NCBI RefSeq assembly: GCF_042676385.1
Contig: NZ_JBHTHA010000011.1
Coordinates: forward strand, 252,692-316,691
Length of the DNA stretch: 64,000 nucleotides
Source: Paenibacillus_E sp042676385
GTDB lineage: Bacteria; Bacillota; Bacilli; Paenibacillales; NBRC-103111
Reading direction: 5' to 3'
Position 1 is the first letter of the stretch; each line of letters opens with the position of its first letter. A model generated the notes under the pieces. It saw nothing but the letters and a program-made list of their open reading frames with translations, was not told where the DNA came from and ran no database searches. Shown piece by piece: positions 57,823-64,000 of this stretch. A program made the position numbers and the translations under genes.

Positions 57823-58916
57823 TGAAATATCAACGAATCACACATTTACAGTTTTTTTTCATTCAAGCCATGGCGTCTATCGGGATGGTCACCCTCCGTT
57901 TCCCTGCCCACGTCATCCAAGCTATGGACCGGCATGCCTGGATGATCGTCGTCTTCGCCTTCATTATCGCGATGATCAATCTTTTTATCGCTATGAGCCT
58001 AACCAAACGGCACCCGAATGAAAACTTAATTGAAATATCCAGAAGATATTTGGGAAAGTGGGTGGGAGCGGTTTACGCGCTTTTTGTTATCGGAGAGTCG
58101 TTCTTATTAAGCATTCTCATGTTCTGGGAAAACTGGGCTTACGTCTCTTATACGCAGTTAAAAAATACACCGGTAGGCCTTATTGCCGTGCTATTTTTGC
58201 TAGTCATCCTGTATTTACTTTTGACTGGTCTGGAGGCATGGTCGAGATTGGTTCAAATTCTCGGCTTCTTTCTGCTGATTTCCATCCCTCTCTTAAATCT
58301 TCCTCAACTGAGCAACGCTAACTTCGGTAGACTGCTGCCGTTAACGAATGTGGATTGGGGACAATTGCACAACAATTTAAGTTTGCATGGACTCCTGATG
58401 TTCAAGGGGATCTTAGTCATTTTCTTTCTGAAACCCCATGTTCAGGATAACGGGAAACTATTTCCTCTTTCCATTTTTGCGCTGCTGCTTGCATTTTTTC
58501 AGGTGCTGCCCTCTTTTTTGTTGCCTGTAGCCGTTTTTGGTGCGAAGACTGCTGCAAAATTTTCATTTCCTTACTCGGAGTCTATGGAAACCGCTCCCTT
58601 ATATTTATTACCTATTGAAAAAATCAGCTTTATCGCGCCCTTCTTCTATCTCATGTTGCTTACCGTGATGATGTTGGTTTCCTTATATTGTTGTGAAGCC
58701 AGCATTCGCACACTATTAAAAACGAAAAAAGAACGGCCGATTTTCATCATCATTACAATCCTGGCTATGTCAATATTAATTTGGCCGGTATCCCTACCGT
58801 TCACCATGAAAATTTATCCCTACTGGAGTTATATGTATTTGTTTGTTTTCATTCTGGTTCCCATCTATATGTGGGTCGCCGGGCTGCTTCGAAAAAAGGC
58901 AGGTGCAGCTCATTGA
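57819..58916 (+). CDS. Germinant receptor B subunit (spore permease family)
   Basis: A 365-residue GerB-type permease with about ten segments: RITHLQFFFIQAMASIGMVT, PNENLIEISRRYLGKWVGA in the second loop, and RLLPLTNVDWGQLHNNLSL mid-way. It is coupled to gerA by an ATGA overlap and to gerC by a TTGA overlap, so all three are probably made in fixed ratio. Confidence 0.92.
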   Translation: MMKYQRITHLQFFFIQAMASIGMVTLRFPAHVIQAMDRHAWMIVVFAFIIAMINLFIAMSLTKRHPNENLIEISRRYLGKWVGAVYALFVIGESFLLSILMFWENWAYVSYTQLKNTPVGLIAVLFLLVILYLLLTGLEAWSRLVQILGFFLLISIPLLNLPQLSNANFGRLLPLTNVDWGQLHNNLSLHGLLMFKGILVIFFLKPHVQDNGKLFPLSIFALLLAFFQVLPSFLLPVAVFGAKTAAKFSFPYSESMETAPLYLLPIEKISFIAPFFYLMLLTVMMLVSLYCCEASIRTLLKTKKERPIFIIITILAMSILIWPVSLPFTMKIYPYWSYMYLFVFILVPIYMWVAGLLRKKAGAAH

Positions 58917-59986
58917 AACGTCAACGATGGGTCACTGCAGGCTTATGCTTTATGCTCCTATTATGCTCAGGATGCATGGATATTGTTGAGCTTCGTGAAC
59001 AGACCTTTATCGTAGGTCTTGGGATCGATCAGGCAGAGGATAATCTTATCGAAGTCAGCTTGACGGAGATCAATCTTCAAAATGACGGGAAGGAACAAGC
59101 TTCATCGGACAATCCAGGAAAATCCCGCCCCTATCATGTCAGAACGGCTAAAGCGAAAACCATCTCCGAATGTTTCCGAATTCTACGCACAGAGCACTTC
59201 AAGCAAATGACGCTAAGCAAAGTTTCATTCATCGTCTTCGGAGAAGCACTGGCTAAGAAGGGGCTGGATCCGTTTAAAGATTTTGTGATGCGTTCCAATG
59301 AAATTGATCTATCCGTTCAGATGTTCGTCACCGAAAAACGGGTCAAAGAACTCTTTGAAGCGGATAACGGAGTGTTGTTGGAATTTACAACCAGAGGTTT
59401 CCAGTATTTACCTACTTATATTCCTTCCTATTTGTGGAAAATGCTCTCTCAAGCTAGTTCGCCTCTGGAAGCCACTTATTTGAACCGCGTCCGGATTGAT
59501 AAGGGTAGGATTAATTTTGTAGGGGAAGCATTCATGCTGATGAATCAAATTAAAGTAATTTTGAACTTCAAAGAATCCAGAGGCGTCAATATATTGTTGG
59601 ATAATAAATGGAAAGATATCGTTCTATTCATTGACGATGAAGAGACAACCTCCATTCAGGTTAAGAAGGTGAGCCGTAAAGAACGCTATACACCCAGTCA
59701 AGTAAGCATGACCTACAAAGTCTCAGGTACAATTCTCGAAAGCCATATCCAGCATCCGATACAGAATGTCAATCAGCTTGAGAAGTCCGGAGCCTTGCAC
59801 ATAGAAAAGAAAATGACCGATTTGATGAAAAAAGCTACGAAAGAAGGCGTCGATTTGCTTGGCATCGGGGAAACCTTTCGACAACGCGGATGGGACACTT
59901 CGGATTGGCAGAACCAAATTCAGCATCTCCCCATTGATGTTCACGTCGAGCTTAACATTGTTGACGGAGGAGCGATGATCGATTGA
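58913..59986 (+). CDS. Germinant receptor C subunit, lipoprotein (GerAC family)
   Basis: A 357-residue Spore_GerAC lipoprotein starting at a TTG that overlaps the gerB stop (TTGA): KRQRWVTAG, then lipobox LLLCSGC and MDIVELREQTFIVGLGIDQ. The usual WD after the lipidated Cys is MD here. The C-terminal block LLGIGETFRQRGWDTSDWQNQ is family-typical. It ends the classical A-B-C operon; no D-type gene is found. Confidence 0.9.
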   Translation: MKRQRWVTAGLCFMLLLCSGCMDIVELREQTFIVGLGIDQAEDNLIEVSLTEINLQNDGKEQASSDNPGKSRPYHVRTAKAKTISECFRILRTEHFKQMTLSKVSFIVFGEALAKKGLDPFKDFVMRSNEIDLSVQMFVTEKRVKELFEADNGVLLEFTTRGFQYLPTYIPSYLWKMLSQASSPLEATYLNRVRIDKGRINFVGEAFMLMNQIKVILNFKESRGVNILLDNKWKDIVLFIDDEETTSIQVKKVSRKERYTPSQVSMTYKVSGTILESHIQHPIQNVNQLEKSGALHIEKKMTDLMKKATKEGVDLLGIGETFRQRGWDTSDWQNQIQHLPIDVHVELNIVDGGAMID

Positions 59987-60183
59987 AACATTTTGATGGT
60001 ATCATTCGTATTAAAAGATAGGCAGGAAAATCTATGCAAAAAACAGTCTGAAAATGGAGGAATTCACCCAATCCAATATATAATCAACGCTTTGTTTTAA
60101 TATTGTAAAACTATTTTAATGTTAGATTAATAATCTTCATATATGCTTATTTATATATCCAAATCTTAGGATGGTGAAAATCT

Positions 60184-60411
60184 ATGAAAATGTTTATTAC
60201 GATTCAAAACAAAACCGTGCCTGTTTACTCCGATGAGAAAAATAAAAAGAAATTCAACTTATTGAAATCAGCCCTTGAAGCGAAGGTCGCCAAAGGTAGA
60301 AATGCCATTAAAAAATGTTTGGATTCCATCATCAGCATTGAAATTGTTGGTTGTGAAGCCATTCTACATTCACTGAACGAGCGTGATTCGCTCGCTTTGT
60401 CCCTCTATTAA
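60184..60411 (+). CDS. Small uncharacterised basic protein
   Basis: 75 residues, soluble, without membrane segment, rich in Lys (KNKKKFNLLKSALEAKVAKG). The start ATG follows AGGATGGTG, a weak but acceptable site. The 198-bp gap before it is very AT-rich. A good terminator follows 17 bp after the stop, which supports it as a real transcribed gene. I recognise no family. It may be the last gene of the ger transcript or have its own promoter. Confidence 0.55.
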   Translation: MKMFITIQNKTVPVYSDEKNKKKFNLLKSALEAKVAKGRNAIKKCLDSIISIEIVGCEAILHSLNERDSLALSLY

Positions 60412-60427
60412 TCTATCAACGGAAAAT

Positions 60428-60469
60428 AAAAAAGAACGCGTTCCCATCGGCGGGATGCGTTCTTTTTTT
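60428..60469. terminator. Bidirectional terminator
   Basis: AAAAAAGAACGC and GCGTTCTTTTTT form the stem with TCCC:GGGA inside, between the small protein gene and the DinB-like gene. Confidence 0.9.
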
Positions 60470-60473
60470 GTAC

Positions 60474-60986
60474 TTACAGATATCTCTGCTGGATAACATT
60501 CAGATGATGCTGGGCATGTCCGGCAATGATGTAAGCAAGCGAACGGGCGGTAATTTCATGATTGCTCGTCGATCCTTTTCGCAGCCACGCGGCCTCCGAG
60601 ATTGTCGTTAACAACGTGAACGTCGCCTGTCGAACTGCAATAAAATCTGCTAACAGTGATGCAAGGGTAAGTTCGCTGAAGGAACCGTTCGCCATAAACA
60701 AATCCTGATCGAACCCCGGCAAATTCGTCGTATCTCCCCGCGCAATGCGAAGCATCCGATAGCTCATAACCCGCTCCGTGTCCGTCATATGGCCTAATAC
60801 TTCTTTGAGGCTCCACTTTCCAGCCGCATAACGATGCTCACCTTGTTCTTCCGACAGTTGTGTGAATAAGCTCGTAATGACATGGAGCTGATTGTGAAGA
60901 AACTGGTCGTAATCCCCTTCCGGCACTGTATCGATATACGTTGAGAAATAAGAAATGTATTCGTGACTTTCAGGTTTTTGCAGCAT
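60474..60986 (-). CDS. DinB-like metal-binding four-helix protein
   Basis: About 170 residues of the DinB_2/YfiT-like superfamily. The three His of the metal site appear in VLGHMTDTERV and IAGHAQHHLNVIQ, with the RYAAGKWSLKEVLGH block before them. Members are thiol-dependent transferases or hydrolases; bacillithiol-linked reactions are known for some. The ATG at 60986 (MLQKPESHEY) has GGGAG about 10 nt upstream; the longer reading to 61037 is unlikely. Confidence 0.88.
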   Translation of the reverse strand: MLQKPESHEYISYFSTYIDTVPEGDYDQFLHNQLHVITSLFTQLSEEQGEHRYAAGKWSLKEVLGHMTDTERVMSYRMLRIARGDTTNLPGFDQDLFMANGSFSELTLASLLADFIAVRQATFTLLTTISEAAWLRKGSTSNHEITARSLAYIIAGHAQHHLNVIQQRYL

Positions 60987-61166
60987 CCTATCGAATCTCC
61001 CTTCCAATTTCAAATTAGTACTATCATACCTTATCATGGAAACTTAAGGAAGGCGTACAAAATGCAATCGTGCAAATTGACGGAAAGGATTTCCACTAGA
61101 TATGATAGAATAGTGTAGGAGATTCACCACATTCTAACATTTCATCTACGAAAAGGGGATCGAGCG

Positions 61167-62267
61167 ATGAGGCCTCACATCTGGAAATCTCCAGCAAAGA
61201 CCTTCATTTATGTACTCATTTACGTATTTATTATCCAACTATCGTTTCCGGCCTTGTTTACCACGGATGTCTTCTATCACAACCGGATGGATTACGCGCG
61301 TGCCAAAGATAACCATCACGATTTCCAAATCACTCTTGAAGCCGTAAAGCGCGATATTGACAGCAAGCATCTGCAGCAATACCTGATCATATTGGGCGAT
61401 TCCGTCATGTACGGCAGTCCTGGTAATTCCAATCAGAATGTGAATGCCTACATGCAACAATCGTTCAGACTCCCGATTTACAATCTTTCTTTTCCCGGTT
61501 CTCAAATCGGAGATTTATATGCGATGTTGTTGAAAATGGACGCTTTAGGCATTTCGAGCGATCATCTCATGTTCAATATCCGCTACTCCAGTTTCGTGAA
61601 AAGAAACTATTGGCAGCCGGTTTTGGCATGGTTTCAGGACGATTTGCGCGAATTGGATCCGGGCACTTATCAACACATGCTTTCCTTGCCTGATGTTGAA
61701 GACAACAGCCAACCAGCTACCTTCTACAACCAGTCGCAAAAAAAATTGAACAACGACGTCCTGCCCTATTTTGTTCCCTACGCGTACAAAGACTACTGGG
61801 ACAAGTGGGTTGTGCAATTTGCTCTGAAACTGCTTCACCAACCGCTCCCGGATGACACGCTGAAAGGCGGAGACCCCAGACCCTGGATGGAAAAGGGTGA
61901 CCTTTCCGAGCGAGTCAATGACCCTAACGTGATCGCTGCCTTTGATCCTAGGCCTTTTAATATGACGGATGCGAATCCGGATATTTATTTTCTGTATAAA
62001 ATTATGGAGCATCAAAAAGATAAACCGACGCTCGCTGTATTAACCGGCACGAATCACACACTTGCACGAACCTTTGTGGAAAATGCGAAATTCATAATTA
62101 ACATGCAAGCGCTCGATCAATTTATGCAAAAAAGTCAAAACCCTTCTTTCAAATATGTAAATATGGAAAAACAGATCCCGGACACATTGTTTACGGATCA
62201 CTTGCATTTAACACCCGCAGGTTATCGGCAATTGGCTGATAAACTATTGAAGGCATATGATTTTTAA
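61167..62267 (+). CDS. SGNH-type membrane-anchored protein, partner of MBOAT
   Basis: A 366-residue protein with one N-terminal membrane segment (residues ~10-30) and an extracellular SGNH-like domain. The nucleophile Ser is in ILGDSVMYG (about S79) and the Asp-His pair in TDHLHLTPAG (D344, H347); an Asn block is replaced by NIRYSS-like sequence. It resembles DltD/AlgX-type acyltransferase partners. The MBOAT gene follows 54 bp later, so the pair probably transfers acyl groups to a surface polysaccharide or teichoic acid. AAAAGGGG precedes the ATG. Confidence 0.82.
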   Translation: MRPHIWKSPAKTFIYVLIYVFIIQLSFPALFTTDVFYHNRMDYARAKDNHHDFQITLEAVKRDIDSKHLQQYLIILGDSVMYGSPGNSNQNVNAYMQQSFRLPIYNLSFPGSQIGDLYAMLLKMDALGISSDHLMFNIRYSSFVKRNYWQPVLAWFQDDLRELDPGTYQHMLSLPDVEDNSQPATFYNQSQKKLNNDVLPYFVPYAYKDYWDKWVVQFALKLLHQPLPDDTLKGGDPRPWMEKGDLSERVNDPNVIAAFDPRPFNMTDANPDIYFLYKIMEHQKDKPTLAVLTGTNHTLARTFVENAKFIINMQALDQFMQKSQNPSFKYVNMEKQIPDTLFTDHLHLTPAGYRQLADKLLKAYDF

Positions 62268-62294
62268 GCAAAAGCTTACGAAGTAAGTTTTGCT
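62267..62294 (+). promoter_or_regulatory. Intercistronic hairpin between SGNH and MBOAT genes
   Basis: AGCAAAAGCTTAC and GTAAGTTTTGCT form a nearly perfect stem with a GAA loop, starting at the stop codon of the first gene. No T run follows. It may stabilise the upstream mRNA or tune the ratio of the two proteins. Confidence 0.6.
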
Positions 62295-62321
62295 AAGCAA
62301 AACGCTAGGGAGGAAGTCATC

Positions 62322-63746
62322 TTGCTTTTTCATACACCTGAGTTCATGATCCTGCTCTTGATCACGGTTTCGCTCTATTATCTATTTCCTGCGAAACGGC
62401 TATATATATTAACGGCTGCCAATATTTTGTTCTATAGTGTAAGCGGTCTTGGCATGCTTGTGTTGTTTGCCATCATGACCCTCTTCACTTACTATAGCTC
62501 TCGTTTCTTGAATGGCACTTACCGGAGACCGGTGCTGTGGTCGATATTGCTCGTAAATTTGAGTAATTTATGCTTTTTCAAATATTCGGTCTTTTTTATT
62601 CGTAATGTGGAAAAAGTGCTGTCGCTCAAGCTCCTGACCGAAGATTCCTTTTGGCTTTCCATTGTGCTGCCGGTTGGCATTTCCTTCTACACCTTTGAGT
62701 TCATCTCCTATGCCGTAGACATCTACAAGCAGAAAATTAAGCCAGCCCGCTCCCTGCTTGAGTTCTGGATGTTTATTTCATTTTTTGCTCATTTGATTGC
62801 AGGACCCATTATGCGGGGGAATGAATTTTTGCCACAAGTAGAGAAGCTGTCAACTTTGCGGTGGAATCATGCAAACTTCAGGCTCGGCTGCTTTTATTTA
62901 GGCTTAGGATTAATGAAAAAAATGATGCTCGCTGACCCTATCGCTGATCGGGTAAACGTACTTTTCGCAGATCCTTATGCGTTGACGGGTTCAGCCGCTT
63001 GGATAACAACCTACTTGTTTGCATTTCAAATCTATTTTGATTTTTCAGCTTATAGTGATATGGCCATCGGGATCGGTTATTTGTTCGGCCTTCAGCTGCC
63101 GCATAATTTTATGACGCCTTATTTAAGCGCTAATGCGACTGAATTTTGGCGGAGGTGGCACATTACGCTGTCCAACTGGATTCGCGACTACATCTATATC
63201 CCGCTCGGCGGCTCGCGGAAGGGTGCGTTCCGGAAATACTTATTTCTATTCATTGCAATGACCGCCTCAGGCTTTTGGCATGGCGCGCTATGGACGTTTA
63301 TCCTATGGGGAATGTACCATGGCATTCTGCTCATCGCTCATAATCTATATCGGATGGGCAAGCAGAAGCTAGGTCTAGAAAAATGGGATCAATCTTTCGT
63401 CTACCGCTGGCTAACGATTGCTGTCTTTTTCCATTTGACCTGCATCGGCTGGGTCATGTTCCGTATTCACGACCGCCACGCGGTATCCATGCTGCTGGGA
63501 CGCATGTTCTCACAAGAGGCGCTGCAGGTGCCTTCTTATATGCTCATCTACTTCTATGTGGCTATCTTGCTGTTTGGACTGCATGTGCTGGAACACTGGC
63601 TGCTTAAGCACCGGTCGCGCATCGCCGAAGTCTGGTATCGATCCTTGCCTTCGCCTGTACGCGCTGCCTGTTATACGCTGCTGATTGTGGTGTTGATTAT
63701 TATGCTGCGCAATGGCGACAGCAGTTTTATTTATTTCCAGTTTTAA
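62322..63746 (+). CDS. MBOAT family membrane O-acyltransferase (AlgI/DltB-like)
   Basis: A 474-residue MBOAT protein with about ten to twelve membrane segments. The motifs include FYTFEFISYAVDIYK, FDFSAYSDMAIGIGYLFG, FWRRWHITLSNWIRDYIYIP (His280) and ASGFWHGALWTFILWG (His320, the catalytic-type His). The N-terminus LLLITVSLYYLFPAK is typical of AlgI-like proteins. It moves acyl groups across the membrane for its SGNH partner. The start is a TTG with GGGAGGAAG 8 nt upstream. Confidence 0.93.
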   Translation: MLFHTPEFMILLLITVSLYYLFPAKRLYILTAANILFYSVSGLGMLVLFAIMTLFTYYSSRFLNGTYRRPVLWSILLVNLSNLCFFKYSVFFIRNVEKVLSLKLLTEDSFWLSIVLPVGISFYTFEFISYAVDIYKQKIKPARSLLEFWMFISFFAHLIAGPIMRGNEFLPQVEKLSTLRWNHANFRLGCFYLGLGLMKKMMLADPIADRVNVLFADPYALTGSAAWITTYLFAFQIYFDFSAYSDMAIGIGYLFGLQLPHNFMTPYLSANATEFWRRWHITLSNWIRDYIYIPLGGSRKGAFRKYLFLFIAMTASGFWHGALWTFILWGMYHGILLIAHNLYRMGKQKLGLEKWDQSFVYRWLTIAVFFHLTCIGWVMFRIHDRHAVSMLLGRMFSQEALQVPSYMLIYFYVAILLFGLHVLEHWLLKHRSRIAEVWYRSLPSPVRAACYTLLIVVLIIMLRNGDSSFIYFQF

Positions 63747-63942
63747 GCGTATAGGATGGATGGGGAAGACTAAACATGATTTTGCAGATATCTCTTAGGC
63801 CATGCCTTGCTTTTTCCCATGTTCTCCAGAGTTGAGTCCCTCAGTGCACTAATAACGAACAATGTGACGCTAATAACTGAGAGAATTAATTTGAAATGTG
63901 GTTAGAGAACAAAAGTCCATAAACTACGAACGTTGTTCGTTC

Positions 63943-63971
63943 AGCCTGTTGAGAAACCTCAGCAGGCTTTT
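63943..63971 (+). terminator. Terminator near the right edge
   Basis: AGCCTG-TTGAG, AAAC loop, CTC-AGCAGGCT followed by TTTTC. It could end the SGNH-MBOAT transcript, although about 200 bp of non-coding DNA (63747-63942) lie before it, with a copy-like TTAGAGAACAAAAGTCCAT motif at about 63903 and the palindrome CGAACGTTGTTCG. Confidence 0.7.
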
Positions 63972-64000
63972 CTTCATTCCAATTCTTTATCCATTCACCG

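Noticed and set aside
1..64000. CRISPR arrays, tRNA/rRNA genes, prophage or insertion sequences with transposase genes
   Set aside because: I saw no regularly spaced repeats, no cloverleaf genes and no transposase or integrase reading frames; the only mobile-like items are short palindromic elements.

Overview
The window looks like chromosomal DNA of a spore-forming Gram-positive bacterium, most likely Paenibacillus or a close relative. It carries spoIIIAA/spoIIIAB, three tripartite germinant-receptor operons, sulfolactate biosynthesis genes, a T-box, a preQ1 riboswitch, AGGAGG-type ribosome-binding sites and an MntR-YqhO-YqhQ-YqhR-AroQ-YqhT-EF-P-YqhV-SpoIIIAA gene order known from Bacillus subtilis. 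Identifications rest on reading motifs and recalled family features; no database search was run.

Layout. 1-15300 is the conserved mntR-to-spoIIIA block, mostly on the minus strand. It is interrupted between yqhV and efp by about 7.5 kb holding comA-comB (phosphosulfolactate), a UPF0756 membrane protein, aspartokinase (with a clear internal start for a beta subunit) and a gerB-A-C-D receptor operon. 15.4-22.8 kb holds ccdA, a zinc/manganese-type ABC transporter, a small lipoprotein, T-box-controlled metG, yidD and a DUF299 kinase/phosphorylase. 22.9-30.7 kb holds a GH42 beta-galactosidase with a divergent AraC regulator, threonine synthase, a DeoR regulator, a queuosine-precursor transporter behind a preQ1-I riboswitch, and an MFS exporter.

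30.8-38.9 kb is the most suggestive region. A ugp-type operon (glycerophosphodiester uptake and hydrolysis, then SMR and MgtC genes) is transcribed away from a GbsR-like regulator and an LTA-synthase-like phosphoglycerol transferase. The shared intergenic region has two matching palindromes with centres 60 bp apart, one upstream of each predicted promoter, and a terminator-like hairpin in the ugp leader. This looks like a joint scavenging/synthesis switch for phosphoglycerol polymers.

39.3-43.5 kb is a second germinant receptor (A-C-D-B) with a good sigma-G-like promoter. 43.6-51.1 kb holds aldose epimerase, a CPBP protease, a two-component pair separated by a 168-bp palindromic element, YitT and a second LTA-synthase-like protein. 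51.1-56.2 kb holds an MFS exporter with a palindromic operator, a dehydrogenase/isomerase pair with a divergent AraC regulator, and a LysE exporter. 56.3-60.0 kb is a third receptor (A-B-C). The window ends with a small orphan protein, a DinB-like protein and an SGNH-MBOAT pair likely to O-acylate a surface polymer.
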